Source: DXYV01 sp045543215 (lineage in GTDB: Bacteria; Bacillota; Clostridia; Oscillospirales; Oscillospiraceae). From it: 18,115 nt of DNA. This document shows positions 1 through 7,403 of this stretch, in pieces (positions within the stretch are counted from its first letter, which is position 1; each line of letters opens with the position of its first letter). The DNA lies in assembly GCA_045543215.1 (NCBI GenBank), contig JAZQMD010000062.1, positions 1 to 18,115 on the forward strand. The letters are read 5' to 3'. The notes below the pieces were generated by a model, which made no database searches, was not told the DNA's origin, and saw only the letters and a list, made by a program, of their open reading frames with translations. A program made the position numbers and the translations under genes.

Positions 1-4
1 TGGC

Positions 5-226
5 TCACAGAACGACATGGCTACGATCCGACTTGGTCTGAGTTTGGGCGGCCTGCTCCTTGAAATGCTCGTGCTGGGTAATTTGAAGAGAGTATAGTTT
101 CCAAATTAGGGGACAAAACAATCCAACGCCGCATAAGCACAGGAGGAACACCACCCGTAGCAGCAGACTGCGGTTGGCACGACTGTCCTTTGTAATGGTT
201 TGTTTGCTTAGCGTGTTTTGGCGCAT
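5..226 (-). CDS. N-terminal part of a class B penicillin-binding protein (SpoVD/FtsI type), ends early at window edge
   Basis: This is the start of a division or sporulation transpeptidase that cross-links septal peptidoglycan. Only 73 residues are readable: a basic, polar cytoplasmic tail (1-19), one membrane-spanning segment (about 21-41, many Leu/Val/Cys/Phe), then the typical juxtamembrane stretch with YSLQI and EQAAQ. An AGGAGG site lies 6 bases before the ATG at 226. Its place as fourth gene after mraZ, rsmH and an ftsL-like gene fits the cluster order. A TGA at 5-7 stops the frame just where the conserved RGTIYD-type region would be expected. Another frame stays open to the edge and reads RIVAM, which resembles the expected strand. 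So this is either a frameshift, an edge error, or a real truncation. The identity is inferred from the anchor and context, because the catalytic domain is outside the window. Confidence 0.6.
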   Translation of the reverse strand: MRQNTLSKQTITKDSRANRSLLLRVVFLLCLCGVGLFCPLIWKLYSLQITQHEHFKEQAAQTQTKSDRSHVVL

Positions 227-269
227 GGTTGCCTCCTAAGAAGTGGGATATGCTATTTAGGGAAAAGGA

Positions 270-293
270 CGTAAGAAAAACTTTTTTCTTACG
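270..293. repeat. Perfect 11-bp inverted repeat between ftsL-like gene and penicillin-binding protein gene
   Basis: CGTAAGAAAAA at 270-280 and its exact reverse complement at 283-293 are separated by two bases. On the minus strand the hairpin sits in the 168-base gap between two division genes and is followed by a modest pyrimidine run, not a clear U-tract. It may be a weak terminator or attenuator that lowers expression of the penicillin-binding protein, or an mRNA processing or stability element. I see no promoter of good quality in this gap. Confidence 0.5.
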
Positions 294-394
294 CCCCCTA
301 TGTTTCTGTCGCAGGTGTGGCCCCATTCGGAGAAGGGACGCATCACGCGAGGGTCTGCCAATAGTGTATGCACTTGGAGCGTTTACTTATGACA

Positions 395-940
395 TCAGTT
401 GGAAAAGAAACTTTTCAATTTTTCCAAGATGCCATCAATACCCTGGCCATCATCGTGATAGACAATAACATTATCAGGAGTGGAGATGTCCAGGTAAGTA
501 ATTTGGCTGGGTTGAAGCTTGACCATGCTACCGTCGGCAGTAAGCTGCTCTTCGATGGCTGCCAGATCATAGGCAAGTTCATACTGTGTCATAAGGCTGG
601 TCTCATCAACCTGGAGCTGGGCCAGCTGATCTCTGAGCTGGACGGTTTGATCGTTTATCACAGCCAGTTGGGCGTAGCTGGTAATCAGAAGGGTAGTAAA
701 CAGGGCAACTGCGAAAAAGCCAATGACGGCGAAGGGGGCAATGGCTTCGGCTTGGCGTACCTCAACCCGGGGACGCACCCGGGTTTTCTCACGGGGCTGT
801 ACGCGGGGGCGATGCTGGGGAAGAGGGCGGCGCACTTCTTGGCGGCGGGGAGCGCGGACAGCGGAGCCGTCAAAGTCCTCCTGATAGGCCACGCTGCCAT
901 AGGTGCGGTAGTTTTTTTTCCGGCGGATAGGGTCTGCCAT
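395..940 (-). CDS. ftsL: FtsL-like septum protein
   Basis: A 181-residue bitopic membrane protein. Residues 1-66 are strongly basic (many Arg/Pro) and should be cytoplasmic. About 67-89 is a single hydrophobic helix, and about 91-133 has the Leu/Gln/Asp pattern of a coiled coil. This is the architecture of FtsL/DivIC-type proteins, which bridge the divisome and the septal synthase; FtsL sequences themselves are poorly conserved. It lies 53 bases after rsmH and before the penicillin-binding protein, the usual ftsL slot. The long basic N-terminus is larger than in the B. subtilis protein but common in Clostridia. The site before the start (AGGATG region) is only a moderate ribosome binding site. 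The call rests mainly on architecture and position. Confidence 0.7.
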   Translation of the reverse strand: MADPIRRKKNYRTYGSVAYQEDFDGSAVRAPRRQEVRRPLPQHRPRVQPREKTRVRPRVEVRQAEAIAPFAVIGFFAVALFTTLLITSYAQLAVINDQTVQLRDQLAQLQVDETSLMTQYELAYDLAAIEEQLTADGSMVKLQPSQITYLDISTPDNVIVYHDDGQGIDGILEKLKSFFSN

Positions 941-993
941 GGTGGTCTCATCCTTTCAGGGCGATCCCTTTTCTCTCTGGTGGGATGCAAAGC

Positions 994-1926
994 TTATAAT
1001 TTTTCAGCCACACGCAGCTTGGCGCTGCGGGCGCGGGGATTTTGATTTAATTCTTCCTCATTTGCAACAACAGGCTTGCGGGTAACCAGCTTGATTTGGG
1101 GAGTTTTACTGCATACACAAATGGGAAAATCTGGGGGGCAGATACAACCCTTGGTGAAACCAACCAGAGTTGTTTTAACGATGCGATCCTCCAGAGAGTG
1201 GAAGGAGATGACGGCAAGCCGCCCTCCCTTGTTAAGTCGCGGTACGGCGCTTTGGAGCATGGATTCCACCGCTTTAAGCTCATTGTTGACTGCAATACGG
1301 ATGGCCTGGAAAGATCGTTTAGCTGGATGCTGTTTCTCCCGTAAGGCTGCCCTTGGCATGGCAGAGCGGATGATCTCCACCAACTGAAGGGTGGTCTCAA
1401 TGGGCTTGTTTTTCCGAGCCTGGGCGATGGCGGCGGCAATGGGGCCGGAGTATCGCTCCTCACCATAGCGCCACAAAATGCGCTTTAACTCCTCCTGGTC
1501 CCAATGGTTTACTATTTCTCTGGCGGTGAGGAGGGCAGAGCGATCCATGCGCATGTCCAATGGGGCATTTTGCATGTAGGAAAAGCCGCGAGAAGGGTCA
1601 TCCAGCTGGGGAGAGGATACCCCAAGATCAAAGAGCATGCCGTCTACAGTCGGGATGGATAGCCTGTCCAAAATAGTGGCAAGATCTGAGAAATTGCCGT
1701 GGACAAGGGTTATCTTATCCATCCATTCTTTCAGTCGTCCGGGGGCGGAGTCCAGAGCGGTCTGGTCTTGATCGATGCAAATAAGGCGACCGGTGGTGAG
1801 GCGTGTGGCGATCGCGCGGGAGTGGCCCGCCCGGCCCAGGGTGCCGTCTACGTAAATTCCGTCAGGCCGTACAGCCAGGCTGTTTATGCAGGCATCCAAA
1901 AGAACCGGCTGGTGGGTATATTCCAT
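994..1926 (-). CDS. rsmH: 16S rRNA (cytosine-1402-N4)-methyltransferase RsmH (MraW)
   Basis: A 310-residue protein, normal length for the family. It transfers a methyl group from S-adenosylmethionine to N4 of C1402 in the P-site region of 16S rRNA. Visible family motifs: HQPVLL near the N-terminus, the SAM-binding loop DGTLGRAGHS at about 27-36, the block DLGVSSPQLDDPSRGFSY, PLDMRMD, and the C-terminal VISFHSLEDRIVK. A GAGGAGG site stands 6 bases before the ATG at 1926. It starts 12 bases after mraZ, so the two are surely co-transcribed and expression follows the mraZ promoter. No lesion is visible. Confidence 0.96.
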   Translation of the reverse strand: MEYTHQPVLLDACINSLAVRPDGIYVDGTLGRAGHSRAIATRLTTGRLICIDQDQTALDSAPGRLKEWMDKITLVHGNFSDLATILDRLSIPTVDGMLFDLGVSSPQLDDPSRGFSYMQNAPLDMRMDRSALLTAREIVNHWDQEELKRILWRYGEERYSGPIAAAIAQARKNKPIETTLQLVEIIRSAMPRAALREKQHPAKRSFQAIRIAVNNELKAVESMLQSAVPRLNKGGRLAVISFHSLEDRIVKTTLVGFTKGCICPPDFPICVCSKTPQIKLVTRKPVVANEEELNQNPRARSAKLRVAEKL

Positions 1927-1938
1927 GGTTGTGCCTCC

Positions 1939-2355
1939 TCAGATACCCAGGCAGTCCAAGATATTGGCAATATTGGCGGGGGTAAGCTCGCTCTTAGTTT
2001 TCTCAGCCCATAGGTGGGCACTCCAGATCTGGGCCCGATCATTGTTGCCGGTGATGACGATGTCCCGGTCAATTTTCGCATACTCCCGAAGATCGGGGGG
2101 AAGCTGGAAACGCCACTGCTTGTCCGGCTCGCATTTATAGGATGAGGCGAAAAATACGTCCATAGCGGCAGCTTGAGTAGTGGTGAGGGCGGCGGCCCGT
2201 TCCCGCAGGACGTTCCATGCTTCCATGGGATAGAGGGTGAGGTTGTTTTTCACACCGGGGGCCAGATAGAAGACGGTACCCAGCTTCTCACGGAGCCTGG
2301 AGGGAACGATGAGTCGACCTTTGTCATCAATGCTGTGCTCATAAGTTCCAGTCAC
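1939..2355 (-). CDS. mraZ: MraZ transcriptional regulator of the division cluster
   Basis: A 138-residue MraZ protein with two AbrB-like DNA-binding halves. The first begins GTYEHSIDDKGRLIVPSRL and the second includes CEPDKQWRFQLPPDLREYA and DRDIVITGNNDRAQIW. MraZ binds direct repeats upstream of its own operon. I place the start at the GTG of 2355, because a purine-rich GGAGGGAGGTGG run ends 7 bases before it and alignment to the usual MF-x-G-x-Y start fits. An in-frame ATG at 2376 would put that Shine-Dalgarno run inside the gene, so it is less likely. First gene of mraZ-rsmH-ftsL-pbp. Confidence 0.93.
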   Translation of the reverse strand: MTGTYEHSIDDKGRLIVPSRLREKLGTVFYLAPGVKNNLTLYPMEAWNVLRERAAALTTTQAAAMDVFFASSYKCEPDKQWRFQLPPDLREYAKIDRDIVITGNNDRAQIWSAHLWAEKTKSELTPANIANILDCLGI

Positions 2356-2401
2356 GGTCGGACCACCTCCCTCCATTTTACTCCTTTTTCTATTGATTTC
2401 C

Positions 2402-2417
2402 TTCCACTTTACTCCAC
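2402..2417 (-). promoter_or_regulatory. Candidate MraZ-box repeats
   Basis: On the minus strand GTGGAG (2412-2417) and GTGGAA (2402-2407) stand exactly 10 bases apart, just after the predicted transcription start. Similar TGGAGG words continue towards the gene. MraZ proteins are known to bind tandem GTGG-type repeats with one-helical-turn spacing upstream of mraZ, so this is a plausible autoregulatory site. Binding is inferred. Confidence 0.5.
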
Positions 2418-2426
2418 AACGGTTTT

Positions 2427-2455
2427 AGTATAAAGGCAGAGGGAAAAAAATGCAA
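2427..2455 (-). promoter_or_regulatory. Sigma-A-type promoter of the mraZ cluster
   Basis: On the minus strand TTGCAT (2450-2455) and TATACT (2427-2432) are separated by exactly 17 bases. Initiation is expected near 2420, about 65 bases before the mraZ start and directly upstream of the GTGGA repeats. Confidence 0.65.
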
Positions 2456-2670
2456 CAGTTTTTTCCTACTAATTGACGGAAAAAAACAAGTGTTTTTGAC
2501 CATTTTTCTCTTTTTTAAAAATTTTAGGATAAATGTTCTAGGAGCAAAAGAAGAAAAAATATTGTTAATTGCATAAAACCGACTTTAGCATTTTCGCATA
2601 TTTAAGTTATAGTACCCATAGGGAAAGCTTGATGTGGAGATTATTTGAAAAATGAGGCATAAATATAGAA
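2456..2670. other. AT-rich gap without gene
   Basis: Part of the 420-base gap between mraZ and the FAD dehydrogenase gene. It has long A and T runs, no convincing open frame, and no RNA structure that I recognise. Confidence 0.6.
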
Positions 2671-2710
2671 AATCACCCGTCCGTGGAATCACTTCCATGG
2701 ACGGGCGATT
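2671..2710 (-). terminator. Hairpin terminator of the FAD dehydrogenase gene
   Basis: An 18-base stem with two mismatches (2671-2688 with 2693-2710) and a TCAC loop. On the minus strand it is followed by a T-rich stretch (ATTTTCTATATTT). It lies 88 bases past the stop of the minus-strand dehydrogenase gene. Confidence 0.65.
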
Positions 2711-2797
2711 GGTTCATAAGGGCATGTAATTGAGTTGGGGGTAATTCTTTGGAACAAAAAGCATGGAGAAGTATTCAAAATTCTTAAAATTTTTATA

Positions 2798-4378
2798 TTA
2801 AACATCACCTTTTAAGACTGCTTCAGCCACCTTCATACCGTCAACCGCAGCGCTGGTAATTCCGCCGGCATATCCTGCACCCTCACCACAGGGATAGAGG
2901 CCCCGTAGGCCGGACTGGAAACCTTCATCCCGCAAAATACGAACTGGGGAGGAGGAGCGGGTTTCTACTCCGGTGAGGATTGCGTTGGGGGTGGCAAAAC
3001 CGCTGAGTTTACGATTGAACTGAGGTAGGGCGGCAGCTAAAGTATCGGTAACAAAGCAGGGAAGGCAGCGGCGTAAGTCGGAGGGGACAAATCCGGGACG
3101 GTAGGTGGGGATAATATTCCCCAAAGTTTTGGAGGGGCGGTCGGCTAAAAAATCCCCCACTGTCTGGACAGGAGCGCAGAAGCTTTTGCCGCCCAAAGTA
3201 AAAGCGGCTTCTTCCCACATGATTTGGAAATCCACGCCTGCCAGCGGATGGGAGCTGCCAAAGTCTGCGGGGCCTACTCCAACCAAAAAGCCACCGTTGA
3301 TATTTTCTCCACTTCTGGTTCGCAGACTCATGCCGTTGCACACCAGCCGTCCGGGCTCTGAGGCAGAGGCCACCACCTCCCCACCGGGGCATACACAAAA
3401 GGAGAAGGCAGAGCGACCGCTAGGGAGATGGCAGGCCAGTTTGTAGTCGCTGGGAGGAAGCTGAGCCCAAGCAGCACCGTATTGGGTAGCTGAGACGGCT
3501 TGTTGTATGTGCTCGATGCGTACGCCGATGGCAAAAGGCTTTTGTTCCAGGGGGACCCCTGCCTGTAGAAGCATAGAGAAAGTGTCTCGGGCGGAGTGGC
3601 CGGGGGCCAGGATCAGGGCCTGGCAGGGAAGACGGTATTTTTCGGTGCCATAGGAGACATGGAGGGAGGAAAGAGTACCACTTCGGCTCTCTAGGCCGTC
3701 CAGCCTATGACCGAAGCGGATGATGCAGCCAAGCGCCAGTAGTTCCCGACGCATAGAGGCCACGACAATACGCAAGATATCGGTGCCTACATGGGGCTTA
3801 TGGGAGTATTTGATGTCCTCTGGCGCCCCATGGGAGACTAATGTCTCAAAAATATGGGAAATACGGGGATCGTTTATTCCTGTGGACAGTTTGCCGTCGG
3901 AGAAGGTCCCTGCGCCTCCCTCTCCGAACTGGACATTGGACTCAGAATCTAAGCAACCGGTACTCCAGAAGCGCTCTACATCTCTGGCCCGTTCTTCTAC
4001 CGGGCGGCCACGCTCCAAAATGATTGGAGGAAACCCCGCCCGTGCCAAGGTAAGGGCGGCGAATAGCCCGGCAGGCCCCATCCCTACTACCACCGGAGGA
4101 TGGGAAAGGGTGCGACCTTGGGTGGGAGGAATGTAGGGGACAGGTAGGTGCAGGGAGGCACCTTTAATTGTCTGAGCTAATTTTGCCTCATTGGGGATAT
4201 CTACTGCCACAGTGTACACCCAGCGCACATCGGATTTTTTCCGGGCATCAATGGACTGGCGCAGGATGATTGGTTCACCCAGGGCGGCGGACTTAAGGTT
4301 TAAAAGCGAGGCAATTTTGCTCCGCAGATCCTCTGGACCGTGATCTGCGGGAAGGGAGAGGTTGGAAAGTTTGAGCAT
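2798..4378 (-). CDS. FAD-dependent dehydrogenase of the COG2509 type, substrate unknown
   Basis: A 526-residue flavoprotein. After an N-terminal domain of about 90 residues comes a dinucleotide-binding loop, VVVGMGPAGLFAALTLARAG at about 96-115, ending in the acidic ribose-binding residue of ILERG. The block FGEGGAGTFSDGKL follows, and near the C-terminus LYPCGEGAGYAGGI closes the FAD site. These are hallmarks of a widespread, uncharacterised FAD dehydrogenase family in Firmicutes; the substrate is not known. I choose the ATG at 4378 because AGAGGT lies at a proper distance; an upstream in-frame ATG at 4423 falls in the promoter/terminator region. It is a single gene on the minus strand with its own terminator. 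It is intact. Confidence 0.85.
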   Translation of the reverse strand: MLKLSNLSLPADHGPEDLRSKIASLLNLKSAALGEPIILRQSIDARKKSDVRWVYTVAVDIPNEAKLAQTIKGASLHLPVPYIPPTQGRTLSHPPVVVGMGPAGLFAALTLARAGFPPIILERGRPVEERARDVERFWSTGCLDSESNVQFGEGGAGTFSDGKLSTGINDPRISHIFETLVSHGAPEDIKYSHKPHVGTDILRIVVASMRRELLALGCIIRFGHRLDGLESRSGTLSSLHVSYGTEKYRLPCQALILAPGHSARDTFSMLLQAGVPLEQKPFAIGVRIEHIQQAVSATQYGAAWAQLPPSDYKLACHLPSGRSAFSFCVCPGGEVVASASEPGRLVCNGMSLRTRSGENINGGFLVGVGPADFGSSHPLAGVDFQIMWEEAAFTLGGKSFCAPVQTVGDFLADRPSKTLGNIIPTYRPGFVPSDLRRCLPCFVTDTLAAALPQFNRKLSGFATPNAILTGVETRSSSPVRILRDEGFQSGLRGLYPCGEGAGYAGGITSAAVDGMKVAEAVLKGDV

Positions 4379-4413
4379 AAGGGTACCTCTTAAAAACAAG
4401 TTTTTTATTTTTA

Positions 4414-4442
4414 AGTATAGCAAAAAAACAGAGCAAGGACAA
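4414..4442 (-). promoter_or_regulatory. Likely promoter of the FAD dehydrogenase, overlapping the gdhA terminator
   Basis: On the minus strand TTGTCC (4437-4442) and TATACT (4414-4419) are 17 bases apart. The -35 box lies in the loop and inner stem of the terminator hairpin, and the T-tract forms the spacer. The -10 is good and the -35 is moderate. Transcription would start about 30 bases before the gene. Confidence 0.45.
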
Positions 4443-4457
4443 CCTTGCTCTGTTTTT
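4424..4457 (-). terminator. Terminator of gdhA
   Basis: A perfect 15-bp stem (4424-4438 with 4443-4457) with an ACAA loop. A and T runs flank it on both sides, so it could act in both directions. On the minus strand it follows the gdhA stop by about 20 bases. Confidence 0.9.
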
Positions 4458-4476
4458 AAATAATAAAGAATTGGAT

Positions 4477-5826
4477 TTAGTAGCTTACGCCCTGCCAGGT
4501 CATGGCATCGGCTACTTTCAGGAAACCGGCGATGTTGGCACCTGCCACCAGATTGCCCTTCATACCGTACTCCTGTGCAGCTTGGGCAGCGTTATGATAA
4601 ATGTTGGTCATAATGCCCTGGAGCTTCTGATCCACCTCTTCAAAGGACCAGTTCAGACGTATGGAGTTTTGGCTCATCTCCAGGCCAGAGGTGGCTACAC
4701 CGCCAGCGTTGGAGGCTTTAGCAGGGGCAAAGAGAACCTGATTGGCGTGGAAGTGGGCAATGGCCTCTGGGGTGGATGGCATGTTGGCACCCTCGGCCAC
4801 AGCGAAACAGCCGTTGTTTACGAGGGCTTTGGCTCCGTCCAGGTCCAACTCATTCTGAGTGGCGCAGGGGAGGGCGATGTCACAGGGAACGGTCCAAATG
4901 CCGCTGCAGCCTTCCACATACTTAGCGGATGGAACGTAATTGAGATAGGTCTTAATGCGATCCCGCTTGACCTCCTTAATCTCCCGAATTACCTGATAGT
5001 CAATGCCGTTTTCATCCACAATATAGCCGTTGGAGTCACTCATGGCGATAACCTTGGCACCCAGCTGAGTGGCTTTCTGATTGGCATAGATGGCCACGTT
5101 CCCTGAGCCGGAGATGACCACCTTTTTGCCGTCGAACCCCTTACCGTTTGCCTTAAGCATCTCATCGGTAAAATAACACAAACCGTAGCCGGTGGCCTCG
5201 GTGCGCGCCAAAGAGCCGCCATAGGTTAGGCCCTTGCCGGTGAGTACACCGGTAAACTCATTGCGCAGGCGCTTATACTGTCCGTACATAAAGCCGATCT
5301 CCCGAGCGCCCACGCCGATGTCGCCGGCAGGCACATCGGTAAACTGACCAATATGGCGTTGTAGCTCGGTCATAAATGACTGGCAAAAACGCATGACTTC
5401 CCCATCGCTTTTTCCTTTGGGATCAAAATCAGAGCCTCCCTTGCCACCGCCCATGGGTAAGCTGGTGAGGGAGTTTTTAAAGACCTGCTCAAAGCCAAGG
5501 AATTTAATAATGGAAAGATTTACGCTGGGATGAAAGCGCAATCCCCCTTTGTAGGGGCCGATGGCGGAGTTGAACTGGACGCGATAGCCACGGTTGACCT
5601 GAACCTTGCCGCTGTCATCCATCCAGGATACCCGGAATATGATGGCGCGCTCGGGTTCAACGATGCGGTCAATGATGCCGTTGCGGATAAACTCAGGGCG
5701 TTTTTCTACTACGGGGACCAGGGATTCCAACACTTCTTCGGTCGCCTGGAGGAACTCCTTTTCATGGGGGCCCTGCCGCACAAGGCGCTCCTGTACGTTT
5801 TGCAAATACTCGTTTTTGATGGACAT
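4477..5826 (-). CDS. gdhA: NADP-type glutamate dehydrogenase
   Basis: A 449-residue glutamate dehydrogenase that interconverts 2-oxoglutarate plus ammonium and glutamate; it usually works as a cytosolic hexamer. Motifs: PYKGGLRFHP at about 91-100, the active-site segment PMGGGKGGSDFDP with the catalytic lysine near 129, PAGDIGVGAREIG, the nucleotide fold loop VISGSGNVAIYA, and CFAVAEGANMPSTPEA. The ~450-residue length and overall sequence match the small hexameric, mostly NADPH-using assimilatory class; the cofactor is inferred from family. The ATG at 5826 is preferred over the one at 5832, because an AAGGGAG site lies almost against the earlier ATG. It has a single-gene arrangement with its own promoter and terminator. 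Confidence 0.95.
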   Translation of the reverse strand: MSIKNEYLQNVQERLVRQGPHEKEFLQATEEVLESLVPVVEKRPEFIRNGIIDRIVEPERAIIFRVSWMDDSGKVQVNRGYRVQFNSAIGPYKGGLRFHPSVNLSIIKFLGFEQVFKNSLTSLPMGGGKGGSDFDPKGKSDGEVMRFCQSFMTELQRHIGQFTDVPAGDIGVGAREIGFMYGQYKRLRNEFTGVLTGKGLTYGGSLARTEATGYGLCYFTDEMLKANGKGFDGKKVVISGSGNVAIYANQKATQLGAKVIAMSDSNGYIVDENGIDYQVIREIKEVKRDRIKTYLNYVPSAKYVEGCSGIWTVPCDIALPCATQNELDLDGAKALVNNGCFAVAEGANMPSTPEAIAHFHANQVLFAPAKASNAGGVATSGLEMSQNSIRLNWSFEEVDQKLQGIMTNIYHNAAQAAQEYGMKGNLVAGANIAGFLKVADAMTWQGVSY

Positions 5827-5876
5827 GGTCATCTCCCTTTCGTTTTTGAAATGGGTATCTTAAGGTTAGTGCAAGC

Positions 5877-5906
5877 ATTTTACCATAGTAAAACAGTAGA
5901 ATGCAA
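5877..5906 (-). promoter_or_regulatory. gdhA promoter with overlapping palindrome
   Basis: On the minus strand TTGCAT (5901-5906) and TAAAAT (5877-5882) are 18 bases apart. A perfect palindrome, TTTTAC-CATA-GTAAAA (5878-5893), covers the -10 and part of the spacer. It is well placed to be a repressor operator for nitrogen or carbon control; the regulator is unknown. Confidence 0.5.
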
Positions 5907-6021
5907 ATACAATAAGAAGAAAATGTAAAAATATTTAAAACTAAAGAAAAAATGCGAAAAATTAAAAAGAGGGGAAAGGAGACAGGGAAACTATAAAAAA
6001 CAGGAGAGAAGAGGAGATCAA

Positions 6022-7260
6022 TTACAAAAGTATGGGGGAAGTGATCCATTCCAGTCCGCCGGGGACGGTATCTGAAAAGCACAAAGTATATAGATCAGTG
6101 CACCGGGACTCCAATTCAAATAAGGCTTGAGCCTCTGAGGAGAGGCGGCGGACATGGGTGGGCTTTGTAATAATGGGTAAGGTGGCCCTTTTTTTCATTT
6201 GTTTGAGTAGGGTGCGGCCGGTCTCGTTGCAGCCCAATACCCGGAGATAGGGAGGGTGATGGGGACGATGGGCGGCGGTGAGCCCCCAATAGGCCCATAG
6301 TATCAGACGACGCAGTCGGGCGTACGTGTATCGTTTGGTTTTGGCCAGATGGAAAAAATCCTCAATTGTCCGGGCTTGATGACCAGCCCGGGACAGCCGT
6401 TCAGGCAAGCCTTCAGCTGCGCTGCTCTCCGGCAAAGCGGCCCAGTCTGCAGAAGTCATGGTGCGTAGCCGGGCCAGGATGGCTCGCTCTATCTGAACTA
6501 AGGAGGGCCAGCCAATGAAATTGCCTCGCAGTAGCGCCCCAGCACCTGGGAGAAGATAGGGTTCAACTGCTTTCCAACTTCCTGTCATTAAGTGCTGCCG
6601 AATCTGGGTAGCCGAAGCAAATGGGGCGGAAGGAGTAGATAAACTGCTGTTCCTCTGAAAGAAAGATATGGCTTCCATGCTGTTGTGGGAAGCCCCTTCG
6701 CGGCGTACCGTTAAAGGGAGGATTGGGCTGTTGAGGGACTTTAGGGCACGGATGTACTCTACACCCAGATTGTTGTTGGGGTTGCGCAATAGCGAGCCGG
6801 TCTGTTGCCCTACCAGCCGCTCCACCGCTTCCTGGCGACATACGGCGAAGGGTTTGCCTTGATCTAAAAGGGGGCGCAAGGCGGAAGGATAGTCTGGATC
6901 GTCCAGGCAAACAGCTGCCTGTTTCAGCTTTTCCGTATCTCCACATTCACTGCCAAAGGATAGGAAGTCCACCACCCCTGTGGCAGATAAGAGGGCTATG
7001 CTCCCTCGAGCGAAAGATTCTGCCGAGGAGACGGACCAAACGGTAGGCAGCTCTATCACCAGATCGGCCCCGCCCATTAGGGCCAGCCGTGCGCGCAGCC
7101 ACTTGTTGAAAATGGCGCAATCGGCCTGCTGTACCCAATTACCGCTCATAACGCAGATCACGGCGGCATTGCCACCCAGCAATTTTTTGGTTTGGGCAAT
7201 TTGATGGGCATGGCCAGTGTGGAAGGGATTATACTCGGCCACAATGCCGACAGTTTTCAT
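6022..7260 (-). CDS. tmcAL: tRNA(Met) cytidine acetate ligase TmcAL
   Basis: A 412-residue member of the YlbM/TmcAL family. The characterised B. subtilis enzyme activates acetate with ATP and forms N4-acetylcytidine at the wobble base of elongator tRNA-Met. The nucleotidyltransferase signature is at the N-terminus, GIVAEYNPFHTGHAHQ, with the HxGH motif at residues 14-17. It is followed by VMSGNWVQQAD, SFGSECGD and the helical C-terminal half. An AAGGAGG site 8 bases ahead of the ATG at 7260 fixes the start; the longer frame to 7323 has no such site. It is transcribed away from ackA. No terminator hairpin is visible between its stop and the gdhA promoter. Confidence 0.92.
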   Translation of the reverse strand: MKTVGIVAEYNPFHTGHAHQIAQTKKLLGGNAAVICVMSGNWVQQADCAIFNKWLRARLALMGGADLVIELPTVWSVSSAESFARGSIALLSATGVVDFLSFGSECGDTEKLKQAAVCLDDPDYPSALRPLLDQGKPFAVCRQEAVERLVGQQTGSLLRNPNNNLGVEYIRALKSLNSPILPLTVRREGASHNSMEAISFFQRNSSLSTPSAPFASATQIRQHLMTGSWKAVEPYLLPGAGALLRGNFIGWPSLVQIERAILARLRTMTSADWAALPESSAAEGLPERLSRAGHQARTIEDFFHLAKTKRYTYARLRRLILWAYWGLTAAHRPHHPPYLRVLGCNETGRTLLKQMKKRATLPIITKPTHVRRLSSEAQALFELESRCTDLYTLCFSDTVPGGLEWITSPILL

Positions 7261-7309
7261 TGAATGTGCCTCCTTATTGCAAAAAAATTGGGAAAAAGTG
7301 AAAAAAGTG

Positions 7310-7338
7310 TTGTCCTTTTCCATATAATAGAATAAAAT
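7310..7338 (+). promoter_or_regulatory. Likely ackA promoter
   Basis: TTGTCC (7310-7315) and TAAAAT (7333-7338) are 17 bases apart. The start would be near 7345, leaving a leader of about 60 bases. A TATAAT at 7323-7328 is an alternative -10 but has a poorer partner. Confidence 0.5.
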
Positions 7339-7346
7339 GTACGTGT

Positions 7347-7375
7347 ATTTTACCTGAAGATGGAACTTGAATCAA
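7347..7375 (-). promoter_or_regulatory. Likely tmcAL promoter
   Basis: On the minus strand TTGATT (7370-7375) and TAAAAT (7347-7352) are 17 bases apart. Its predicted start (about 7340) lies on top of the -10 box of the opposing ackA promoter, so the two would face each other. Confidence 0.45.
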
Positions 7376-7403
7376 GTCAATACGGAATAGGAGAGAAACC
7401 AAC

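Noticed and set aside
368..1045. A 225-residue plus-strand frame opposite ftsL and rsmH
   Set aside because: It is antisense to a supported division cluster, has no ribosome binding site, and its Gly/Ala-rich composition is typical of a shadow.
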